In this document: positions 52,650 to 60,186 of the stretch, piece by piece
Numbering within the stretch: the stretch's first letter is position 1
Layout of the letters: each line of letters starts with the position of its first letter
NCBI RefSeq assembly: GCF_022549775.1
Contig: NZ_JAKZGP010000001.1
Coordinates: forward strand, 124,001 to 188,000
Direction: 5' to 3'
Source of the DNA: Belliella filtrata
Lineage (GTDB): Bacteria; Bacteroidota; Bacteroidia; Cytophagales; Cyclobacteriaceae
Length of the DNA stretch: 64,000 bases
Notes under the pieces: generated by a model
What the model was told of the DNA's origin: nothing
What the model saw: only the letters and a program-made list of their open reading frames with translations
Databases searched by the model: none
Program-made: the position numbers and the translations under genes

Positions 52650-52756
52650 GATTGTCCAATAGGTAAAGACCTTCGGGGTTCTTGGAAACCCCAAAAGACT
52701 TGTATCTCTAGTTCCTTTACGAAAAAAAAGCCTCTGAAAGATCAGGGGCTTTTTTA
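52650..52756 (+). ncRNA. candidate small RNA with nested stems and terminator
   Basis: Downstream of the promoter-like boxes, GTAAAG at 52663-52668 pairs with CTTTAC at 52715-52720, enclosing an imperfect hairpin (12 of 15 pairs, 52666-52701) whose core is GGGGTT/AACCCC with a 6-base loop. The terminator at 52722-52756 follows at once. No ORF overlaps on this strand. I do not recognise a known RNA family; 6S, tmRNA, SRP and RNase P motifs were not seen. The rest of the gap (52289-52615) shows nothing. Confidence 0.4.
52722..52756. terminator. bidirectional terminator
   Basis: AGCCTCTGA at 52729-52737 pairs with TCAGGGGCT at 52742-52750 (one G-U), with A/T runs on both sides. On the minus strand it ends the acyl-CoA dehydrogenase gene (stop at 52803). 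Confidence 0.9.
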
Positions 52757-52802
52757 GTCTACAATCTTCGTGTCTTCGTGCCTTAGTGGCAAATTCAGTT
52801 AC

Positions 52803-54602
52803 CTATGAAAAAGGATACTTCCCTTTCTCGATCATGTAATCTGCTATCTGCCTTCTCAAGGTCTTAGTATCTACCAAATCCATCTTGGTAAAGCGCTTCA
52901 AACCCATCAGCATGACTTTCTGCTCATCTCCTTTGGTAAATGAACCTATAGCTTCTTTGGCTGCGGCATTGATCTTATCTACAGCACCTGCTAGATAGAC
53001 TTGTGCCATAGCAATCTGATGCTTAGCAGCTTCTTCTCCTTTGCTTTTGGCAAGCTTCTCTGCTCTGAGGATGGCAGACTCTACTGCGTAGATCTCTATC
53101 ATCACATCCGCCAGATTCATCATGATCTCTTGCTCGGATTCTATTTTGTCTTGTAGGGCCATGGCCGCTTTGCCACCGACCATCAAGAAGACTTTTTTCA
53201 ATCGCTTCAGTACATCTTTCTCCGCAGCAAAAAGCTCTGAAGTATCAATGGTCTCAAAACTCGGCACTGAGGTCAATTCTTGTGATACAGCCATGGCAGG
53301 TTCGAAGAGGTTGATCTCGCCTTTCATGGCTCGCTTCAAGACCATTCCTACCATCAGCATGCGGTTGATCTCATTGGTACCTTCATAGATCCTCACAATC
53401 CTGGCATCTCTATAAGCTCGCTCCATCGGTGCATCTGCTGAGTAGCCCATTCCCCCATATACTTGGACTCCTTGATCTGCTGCATAATCTAGCACTTCTG
53501 ATCCGTGTACCTTGGAGATGGCACATTCTATCGCAAATTCCTCCACACCTTTGAGTTTGGCTTCGTTTTCATCCATTCCAGCTGCTACCAGTGCATTGAT
53601 CTTATCCTCAATGTCCTGACCCACACGATAGGTCAGAGATTCTGATACAAATGTGCGGATAGCCATCTCTGCAAGCTTGGACTTGATGGCTCCGAAAGTA
53701 TTGATGCTGACACCAAACTGCTTTCTCTCTGTGGAATACTTGATACAATTGCTGATGATATACCTGCCACCATTGAGGATACCAGATCCAAGCTTTACCC
53801 TGCCTACATTGAGGATGTTTACGGCGATTTTGAATCCATTTCCTCTCGCAGAGAGCATGTTTTCTACGGGTACTTTACAATCATTGAAGAACACCTGTCT
53901 GGTTGAGGATCCTTTGATACCCATCTTTTTCTCCTCCTCATTCATCGTGATCCCTCCGAAGGATTTCTCTACGATAAATGCCGTGAGATTCTTGTCATCT
54001 TCGATTTTGGCAAAGACAATGAAAACATCTGCAAATCCTGCATTGGAAATCCACATCTTCTGTCCATTGATTAAGTAGTGATTCCCATCAGCTGTAAGTG
54101 TGGCTTTGGTCTTGCCACTGTTAGCATCCGATCCAGCGTCTGGTTCGGTAAGGCAATAGCATGCCGCCCATTCTCCTGTAGCTAGCTTTGGAAGGTATTT
54201 AGATTTCTGCGCATCATTTCCGTAGAAAAGGATAGGTAATGTTCCAATTCCTGTGTGAGCACCATAAGTGGTAGAGAATGAACCCGCCGAACCAATGATA
54301 TCCGCTATCAGCAATGAGGTATTGAAACTCATACCCATGCCACCATAATTTTCAGGAACAGAAATACCAAGTAGTCCAAGCTCTCCTGCCTTCTTGAAAA
54401 TCGAAGGTACCAGGTCTGGATTCTTCATACTGTCGATCTCTTCGATATTCGGGGTGATCTCCGTATCGATAAAATCTTGGCAAGCTTGTGCCATCATCCG
54501 CTGTTCTTCACTAAACTCTTCAAAGATGAAGATATCGTCGGCCTCAGTTTCCTTTATCAGAAACTCGCCGCCATTAATTGATTTTTTGGTTATTGTATTC
54601 AT
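52803..54602 (-). CDS. long-chain acyl-CoA dehydrogenase (VLCAD-type)
   Basis: 599 residues from ATG at 54602; an in-frame start at 54647 would add 15 unlikely residues. Residues about 30-430 are the FAD acyl-CoA dehydrogenase core: CYCLTEPDAGSDANSGKT, MWISNAGFADVF, RKQFGVSINTFGAIKSKLAEMAI, and RIYEGTNEINRMLM with the catalytic-position glutamate. The extra C-terminal helical domain of about 170 residues (EKDVLKRLKKVFLMVGGKAAMALQ) marks the very-long-chain type that associates with membranes. It is the last gene of the beta-oxidation set; electrons go to ETF. Confidence 0.95.
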   Translation of the reverse strand: MNTITKKSINGGEFLIKETEADDIFIFEEFSEEQRMMAQACQDFIDTEITPNIEEIDSMKNPDLVPSIFKKAGELGLLGISVPENYGGMGMSFNTSLLIADIIGSAGSFSTTYGAHTGIGTLPILFYGNDAQKSKYLPKLATGEWAACYCLTEPDAGSDANSGKTKATLTADGNHYLINGQKMWISNAGFADVFIVFAKIEDDKNLTAFIVEKSFGGITMNEEEKKMGIKGSSTRQVFFNDCKVPVENMLSARGNGFKIAVNILNVGRVKLGSGILNGGRYIISNCIKYSTERKQFGVSINTFGAIKSKLAEMAIRTFVSESLTYRVGQDIEDKINALVAAGMDENEAKLKGVEEFAIECAISKVHGSEVLDYAADQGVQVYGGMGYSADAPMERAYRDARIVRIYEGTNEINRMLMVGMVLKRAMKGEINLFEPAMAVSQELTSVPSFETIDTSELFAAEKDVLKRLKKVFLMVGGKAAMALQDKIESEQEIMMNLADVMIEIYAVESAILRAEKLAKSKGEEAAKHQIAMAQVYLAGAVDKINAAAKEAIGSFTKGDEQKVMLMGLKRFTKMDLVDTKTLRRQIADYMIEKGKYPFS

Positions 54603-54689
54603 AATTAGAGACTTTAGATTCAATACGTAAGACATAAGACAAGCCATAGCCCTACAGATAAGTCATTATTTTTTTTAGATATGAGATGT

Positions 54690-54699
54690 GAGATATGAG
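54690..54699. repeat. left arm of inverted repeat flanking the S23 gene
   Basis: GAGATATGAG, the exact reverse complement of CTCATATCTC at 55153-55162. The surrounding bases (54678-54706) contain further ATGAGATGTGAG-like imperfect repeats. Confidence 0.6.
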
Positions 54700-54706
54700 T
54701 TGTGAG

Positions 54707-55060
54707 CTAGTTTGAAATTTTAGTTATAAGAGAATAGGTCATTTTTTGTAATCCATTAATTTCTACATTGAATTCATCAAAATCACTTAGACTCAAAAAC
54801 TCTTATTCCAATGAGATAATTAATTGAGTTTCTAATTCACATAAAGATCCGTATGCAATTCCAAGAAATTGAAGAAACTTCTTATTTCCTCTTCTTCCTG
54901 CTCCCTCAGCAATGTTTGAAGGTACTGAAACAGAACATCTTCTAATTTGAGAAGTCAAACCAAACATTCCCTCTGAAGGAAAAAATTTTGTTGCTTTATA
55001 TACACTTAAAGCTAGTTTGATGAATCTCTTCCAAATTTTCAATTCTTTATGATTATTCAT
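54707..55060 (-). pseudogene. four-helix-bundle (S23-type) gene with in-frame stop codon
   Basis: The frame from ATG at 55060 encodes the family pattern (ELKIWKRFIKLALSVYKAT, FFPSEGMFGLTSQIRRCSVS, VPSNIAEGAGRRGNKKFLQFL, LCELETQLIISLE) and then meets TAA at 54803-54805. The same frame continues EFLSLSDFDEFNVEINGL and QKMTYSLITKISN to a stop at 54707, which is exactly the missing last helix. The full product would be 117 residues, the family norm. A single TTA-to-TAA change explains it. Inverted repeats flank the gene (see repeats). Function of S23 proteins is unknown; they derive from rRNA intervening sequences. Confidence 0.75.
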
Positions 55061-55152
55061 AATTCTAGAGGTTAAAGTTTGAAAATTAATTATCCCTAAT
55101 CCATAATTTTACATTACTATTAAATCTTATATAGACCAAAACGGCGTCACTT

Positions 55153-55162
55153 CTCATATCTC
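55153..55162. repeat. right arm of inverted repeat flanking the S23 gene
   Basis: CTCATATCTC, pairing with 54690-54699. It overlaps the stop codon of the thiolase gene. Ten bases alone can occur by chance in AT-rich DNA; the position at both edges of the S23 gene is what makes it notable. Confidence 0.55.
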
Positions 55163-56333
55163 ATTTCAATAATTCAAACACTCCTGCTACTCCTTGGCCA
55201 CCACCGACGCAAGCTGTGACCATGCCGTACTTTTTGTTTTGACGTCTTAGCTCATTGAAAAGCGTAACCGAAAGCTTGGCTCCAGTACACCCTAGTGGGT
55301 GACCAAGGGCAATGGCTCCCCCATTCACATTGACGATGTCAGGATTCATATCTAGAGATTTCATCACTGCTAGGCCTTGAGCTGCAAAGGCCTCATTGAG
55401 CTCTATCAAGTCGATCTTGTCCAAGGTCAAGCCAGCCTGTTTTAGCGCTTTTGGCACGGCTTCTTTTGGTCCTATTCCCATGATACGAGGCTCTACGCCT
55501 GCCACAGCATAGGACATCATCCTGGCTATAGGCTCTAAGTTGAGTTCCTTGACCATTCGCTCTGACATCACTACCACGAATGCCGCTCCATCAGATGTCT
55601 GAGAAGAGTTTCCGGCTGTCACAATCCCACCTTGCTTGAAAGCTGGTCTCAAATTGGACAAAGCTTCCATCGAGGTTCCCTTACGTGGGCCTTCGTCTGT
55701 ATCTACTGTGTACTTTCTGGTTTTTCTTTTGCCATTGTCCAAAAAAGTCTCTTCTACTTCCACGGGCACGATTTCATCTTTGAACCGACCTTCTGCGATA
55801 GCAGCAAGTGCCCTGTCGTGTGACCTTACTGAAAACTCATCTGACTGCTCTCTGGTGATATCGTAATCTTTGGCAAGCTCCTCTGCAGTCAAACCCATAC
55901 TGAGATAATAATCAGGAGTCTGTGAGGCAATCTTCCAGTTCAAGGCAGTCTTGTATCCCATCATTGGTAGAAGTGACATGGATTCAGTACCCCCAGCGAT
56001 GATACAATCAGCCATACCAGCTTTAATTTTCCCCACAGCCAAAGCAATTGCTTCTAATCCTGATCCACAGTACCTGTTGATGATAAATCCAGGGTTCTCT
56101 ACACCCAGTGCCAAAAGGGAGATCATTCTTCCCATTTGCATGCCTTGCTCTCCTTCGGGGATAGCGTTTCCGACGATCAGGTCATCTACCATCTTGGACT
56201 CAAGTCCAGGAGTATTGGCTACTAATTGTTTGATCACGTCTGCTGCCAAATCATCTGGGCGATAAAATCTAAAACCACCCTTTTTGGCCTTTCCTACAGC
56301 CGATCTATATCCATTTATGATGTATGCTTCCAT
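55161..56333 (-). CDS. fadA: acetyl-CoA C-acyltransferase (thiolase)
   Basis: 390 residues. It cleaves 3-ketoacyl-CoA to acetyl-CoA and a shortened acyl-CoA. Active-site C89 ([10 protein letters not shown]), H345 ([12 protein letters not shown]) and C375 (TACVGGGQG) are all present. [17 protein letters not shown] and [11 protein letters not shown] are family motifs. It lies between two S23-type genes, within the beta-oxidation cluster, on the same strand as the dehydrogenase/hydratase gene upstream. The symbol is given by function in the pathway. Confidence 0.96.
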   Translation of the reverse strand: MEAYIINGYRSAVGKAKKGGFRFYRPDDLAADVIKQLVANTPGLESKMVDDLIVGNAIPEGEQGMQMGRMISLLALGVENPGFIINRYCGSGLEAIALAVGKIKAGMADCIIAGGTESMSLLPMMGYKTALNWKIASQTPDYYLSMGLTAEELAKDYDITREQSDEFSVRSHDRALAAIAEGRFKDEIVPVEVEETFLDNGKRKTRKYTVDTDEGPRKGTSMEALSNLRPAFKQGGIVTAGNSSQTSDGAAFVVVMSERMVKELNLEPIARMMSYAVAGVEPRIMGIGPKEAVPKALKQAGLTLDKIDLIELNEAFAAQGLAVMKSLDMNPDIVNVNGGAIALGHPLGCTGAKLSVTLFNELRRQNKKYGMVTACVGGGQGVAGVFELLK

Positions 56334-56408
56334 TTTGTTTAATTTAAAAGATGTTCTTTAATTGATAGTATTGCGCTCTTTGATTCGTAAGAATCGAGAT
56401 ACTAGAGA

Positions 56409-56792
56409 TTAGATTTTTTTCTTATAGGGATTTGATTTCACGTTAGATTTAAGGCCAATAAGCATTTTTTGAATTTCGTCAAGATTTTGATTGATAGAGT
56501 CAAATTTATCTTGATTCAACAGCCCTACTATTCTAGCAATGATAGTTTGAGTTTCTAGTTCAAAACTTTCACCAAGAATAATATCGAGACAATTTGTAAA
56601 AGCCTTCGAAGAATTTCTTGCTACACCTTCAGCAATATTAGAAGGAATTGAAACACTAGATCTTCTCATCTGAGAAGACATACCAAGTTTCTCTTCTCTA
56701 GGAAATAGTGCTGTAGTCTCATAGACTTTCACAGCCAAATCAACAGACTTATTCCAAACATGCAGGTTTTTAAAATTATGCCACAATTTCAT
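56409..56792 (-). CDS. four-helix-bundle (S23-type) protein
   Basis: 127 residues, full length for the family: LHVWNKSVDLAVKVYETT, FPREEKLGMSSQMRRSSVS, IPSNIAEGVARNSSKAFTN, ESFELETQTIIARIVGLLNQDKF. It is a paralogue of the broken copy at 54707-55060 and lies between the fused hydroxyacyl-CoA dehydrogenase gene and the thiolase gene, in the same direction. The sequence is too divergent from the other copy for a recent duplication. Such proteins form five-subunit rings; function unknown, and I know of no link to fatty-acid breakdown. Confidence 0.9.
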   Translation of the reverse strand: MKLWHNFKNLHVWNKSVDLAVKVYETTALFPREEKLGMSSQMRRSSVSIPSNIAEGVARNSSKAFTNCLDIILGESFELETQTIIARIVGLLNQDKFDSINQNLDEIQKMLIGLKSNVKSNPYKKKI

Positions 56793-56860
56793 GAAATATC
56801 AGTTTAAAATTTATACCTATTCCATCTACTCGTCACTATCCAAATTCTCGCCTATCGTCT

Positions 56861-59269
56861 CTAATTCCTCAACGGCTTACCTTTGAACAAGATACTGTGG
56901 ATCCTTTCTAGGGTTTTTTTCTCACCGGTGAGGCTTAGGAAAGCTTCGCGCTCTAGATCGAGTAAGTATTGCTCACTGACTAGGGTCGGTGAGGAAAGAT
57001 CTCCTCCAGACATTACCCAGGCAAGCTTTCTAGCAATCTTGGCATCATGATCTGAGATATAGCTTCCATACTGCATGCCTGTGATACCAGCTTCGAAGAG
57101 TGCGAGTGATGTTTTTCCAAGTACTTTGATATCCGTGCGCTGAGCTGCTTGCGAGTATCCAGCTTCTGCTAGTAGGAGCACCTTTGATTTGGCTTCAGCG
57201 AGTTGGCGCTTTCTATTCAGTGTGATGCCATCCTTAGCCTGTAAGTAACCCAGTCCTCTCGCTTCTTCTGCTGAGGTAGAAACTTTGGCAGTGGCTATGT
57301 TCATGAAATATTCCTGTAGCCTATTCAATTCTACATCTCCTTCTTTGATCTCATTCGAGAACCTTAAGGTCATCTCCTTGGTACCTCCACCAGCTGGAAT
57401 CAATCCCACGCCAAACTCTACGAGTCCCATATACAATTCTGCGTGGGCCTGAACTACATCTGCATGAAGAGACAGCTCACATCCACCTCCCAAAGCCATG
57501 TTGTGTGGAGCTACTACTACTGGTACAGAAGAATAGCGTGCCCTCATCATGGTGTTTTGGAAACCCGCAATCATCAAATTGATCTCATCATATTCTTGAT
57601 CTCCAGCATACATGAATAGCATGGCAAGATTTGCTCCTGCGGAGAAATTAGGTCCTTCATTGCCTATTACCAGACCTTTGTAAGATTTCTCTGCCATAGA
57701 TATGGCCGTATTGATTCCTTCTATTACTTCTTGGCCCAGTGAATTCATTTTGGTATGGAATTCTAATCCGATCACATCATCACCAAGGTCGTAGATTGAA
57801 GAACCTGCATTGCCCCAGATCTTCTTATCTGCTGATTTGAGGGTATCAAGGATGATAAAATCCTCAATTCCTGGTATGGCTTTGTAAGATTTGGTACTGA
57901 TATCATAGTATTTTTTCTGACCTCCTTCTACCTTATAGAATGTGCTGTGACCAGCTTCTAGCATTTCATGTACCCATGAAGCTGCTTTTTCACCAGCTGC
58001 TTCCATTTTGTCTACTGTATCTTTTACACCAAGTACATCCCAAGTCTCAAATGGCCCAAGCTCCCAACCAAATCCTGCACATACAGCTTGATCTATGCGA
58101 TAGGTCTCATCTGAAATCTCTGGAATTCTATGTGAACAGTATTTGAACAAATCATAGAATGAAGCCCTGTAGAATTCACCTGCTTTATCATCAAAGTTGA
58201 GCAGAAATTTGATTCTCTTCTTGAGGTCTTCTATTTCCTTAGAAGCTTCAAGCGCCTTGAACTTGGGTTTTTCGGCATCTTTGTACTCAAAGGTTTTTAG
58301 ATCTAGTTCCTTAAGCTCTTTGCTTCCGTCTTTGTGACGAATCATTTTAAAGTAACCTTGACCTGTTTTGTCACCCCACCATTTGTTCTCATAGAGAACT
58401 TTGACAATGTTGGGAAGCTGGAATTTGTCCTTTGATTCATCATGATCTAAAGCTTTGTAGAGATTATTGGCCACATTCACTGTGGTATCAAGCCCCACTA
58501 CATCCATGGTACGAAAAGTTGCGGACTTAGCCCTACCTATCACTGTTCCAGTCAATTTATCTACTTCTGATACACCTAAGCCCATTTTCTCTATCGTGTG
58601 CATACCTGATATAATAGCATATACACCGATTCTGTTGGCTATGAATGCTGGAGTATCTTTACACAATACAGTCTCTTTGCCTAAAAATCTATCGCCATAA
58701 TCCATCAAAAAGTCGATCAGTGCAGGGTCAGTCTTTGGTCCAGGGATAATCTCAAGAAGTCTAAGGTATCTTGGTGGGTTGAAAAAGTGTGTCCCTGCGA
58801 AATGTTTCTGAAAATCTTCCGACCTTCCTTCACACATCATTTGCATAGGAATTCCTGAAGTATTTGAAGTGATGAGTGTACCAGGCTTGCGGTGTTTCTC
58901 TAACTTTTCGAAAAGAGACTGCTTGATATCAAGTCGCTCAACAACTACTTCCATGATCCAATCGTAATCTTTGATCTTGGCAAGATCATCATCAAAATTA
59001 CCTGTAGTGATCAAATCGACATTTTTTGAATCATACAATGATGCGGGCTTCGTTTTTAGCGTTTGTTGCAGTGCATTGTTTACGATTCTATTTCTTACTT
59101 CCTTACTTTCTATCGAAAGTCCCTTTTTAGCTTCCTCTTCTGAGAGTTCCTTGGGAACAATGTCTAGGAGGAGAACTTTCACGCCAATATTTGCAAAATG
59201 GCATGCTATCCTAGATCCCATCACACCCGAACCCAAAATCGCTACTTTCTGAATGCTTCTTTTCATCAT
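56861..59269 (-). CDS. 3-hydroxyacyl-CoA dehydrogenase / enoyl-CoA hydratase (FadN-like)
   Basis: 802 residues; an ATG one codon later (59266) is an alternative start. The N-terminal half is an NAD-binding 3-hydroxyacyl-CoA dehydrogenase (VAILGSGVMGSRIACHFANIG, TSNTSGIPM, HFFNPPRYLRLLEIIPG, TPAFIANRIG). The C-terminal part (about 500-700) is an enoyl-CoA hydratase (GLVIGNEGPNFSAGANLAML, PHNMALGGGCELSLHAD, GVGLIPAGGGTKE). This order, dehydrogenase first, is the FadN/Bacillus type and the reverse of E. coli FadB. It sits at the head of the beta-oxidation set, downstream of a MarR regulator. Confidence 0.95.
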   Translation of the reverse strand: MMKRSIQKVAILGSGVMGSRIACHFANIGVKVLLLDIVPKELSEEEAKKGLSIESKEVRNRIVNNALQQTLKTKPASLYDSKNVDLITTGNFDDDLAKIKDYDWIMEVVVERLDIKQSLFEKLEKHRKPGTLITSNTSGIPMQMMCEGRSEDFQKHFAGTHFFNPPRYLRLLEIIPGPKTDPALIDFLMDYGDRFLGKETVLCKDTPAFIANRIGVYAIISGMHTIEKMGLGVSEVDKLTGTVIGRAKSATFRTMDVVGLDTTVNVANNLYKALDHDESKDKFQLPNIVKVLYENKWWGDKTGQGYFKMIRHKDGSKELKELDLKTFEYKDAEKPKFKALEASKEIEDLKKRIKFLLNFDDKAGEFYRASFYDLFKYCSHRIPEISDETYRIDQAVCAGFGWELGPFETWDVLGVKDTVDKMEAAGEKAASWVHEMLEAGHSTFYKVEGGQKKYYDISTKSYKAIPGIEDFIILDTLKSADKKIWGNAGSSIYDLGDDVIGLEFHTKMNSLGQEVIEGINTAISMAEKSYKGLVIGNEGPNFSAGANLAMLFMYAGDQEYDEINLMIAGFQNTMMRARYSSVPVVVAPHNMALGGGCELSLHADVVQAHAELYMGLVEFGVGLIPAGGGTKEMTLRFSNEIKEGDVELNRLQEYFMNIATAKVSTSAEEARGLGYLQAKDGITLNRKRQLAEAKSKVLLLAEAGYSQAAQRTDIKVLGKTSLALFEAGITGMQYGSYISDHDAKIARKLAWVMSGGDLSSPTLVSEQYLLDLEREAFLSLTGEKKTLERIHSILFKGKPLRN

Positions 59270-59393
59270 TTTATGTTTGATTATTTTAATGGTTTTACTT
59301 TTTCACAACTCCTATAGAAAACAAACTCCCCTTAACGAAAGATTGTTGACTTCACTTCTCAGCTTATCGACAGCTCCAAAGTGAACGAACTTA

Positions 59394-59876
59394 TCAATGT
59401 TCATACACATTTTCCTGCTGTGAATCAGGGCTAATTGACTCCGATTGGTTGTACTCTATTATTAGATTTAATTTTTCAAAGACTTTAAAAAATGTCTGCA
59501 ATTCTTCATCGCTGACTTGCTCTCTTACTTGCTGGTTGAATGCCTTTATAGTGCCAACGGAAATTTCCTTTTTACGTTTACCTTCTTCGGTCAAATATAT
59601 TCTGACAGACCTTTTGTCCACAGCATCTGGCTTTCTATAGATAAGATTTTTTTCTTCCATGGTTTTGAGCATGCGGGTGAGGCTTCTTGCTTCCAATCCC
59701 ATCATAGGTGCTATCTTCGTTGCTGGTGTGCCTTCTTTGGAGTTGATATTAATCAAAACATAGCCAATAGCTGCTGTAAAATCTTCCTGAGCTGCTTTTT
59801 GGTTGTACATTCTAGATATGGCATGCCAAGAACTTTTAATATGAAAATCTACCGTTTCTTCACGTTTCATAGGCAA
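59394..59876 (-). CDS. MarR-family transcriptional regulator
   Basis: 160 residues. Winged helix-turn-helix: PATKIAPMMGLEARSLTRMLKTMEEKNLIYRKPDAVDKRSVRIYLTEEG is the MarR core with the DxRxxxxxLT wing motif. It is the first gene of the beta-oxidation group and lies 124 bases upstream of the dehydrogenase/hydratase gene on the same strand. MarR regulators of fatty-acid genes often bind acyl-CoA; this is inference from position. A repeated palindrome just upstream (59912-59959) is a candidate operator. Confidence 0.93.
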   Translation of the reverse strand: MPMKREETVDFHIKSSWHAISRMYNQKAAQEDFTAAIGYVLININSKEGTPATKIAPMMGLEARSLTRMLKTMEEKNLIYRKPDAVDKRSVRIYLTEEGKRKKEISVGTIKAFNQQVREQVSDEELQTFFKVFEKLNLIIEYNQSESISPDSQQENVYEH

Positions 59877-59911
59877 TCACTTTATTTTTCATGCCTAATT
59901 TACAAAAATTT

Positions 59912-59959
59912 GTTATGCATACATACTATTTTCGGAAAAAAGTTATGCATGCAGCATAA
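59912..59959 (-). promoter_or_regulatory. candidate MarR operator: repeated GTTATGCAT with palindrome
   Basis: GTTATGCAT occurs at 59912-59920 and again at 59942-59950, starts 30 bases apart (about three helical turns). The second lies in a perfect palindrome TTATGC-n5-GCATAA (59943-59959). Both sit within 85 bases upstream of the MarR start codon. The rest of the 310-base gap (59960-60186) shows no gene. Confidence 0.45.
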
Positions 59960-60186
59960 AAGGATTGGAAGATTAATGAGTAGTAAATAGATGAGCGTTT
60001 AGAATCGAGAGACAATGAATGAGGAAGAGCGAAATAAAGTAGAAGTATGCCTGCGGCGAAACATGTAAGCCCTAAGTTAATTAAAACAATTCAGTTCATG
60101 AGAATGAAAGTTATTAATAAAACTACGGGATCACTTCTTAATTCGATAGATCGATCAGGCACAATCCTTTCATTTTTCCTAAAGCT

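Noticed and set aside
52675-52692. GGGGTT/AACCCC hairpin read as a tRNA arm
   Set aside because: No acceptor stem, anticodon arm or T-loop consensus could be built around it; kept only as part of the candidate small RNA.
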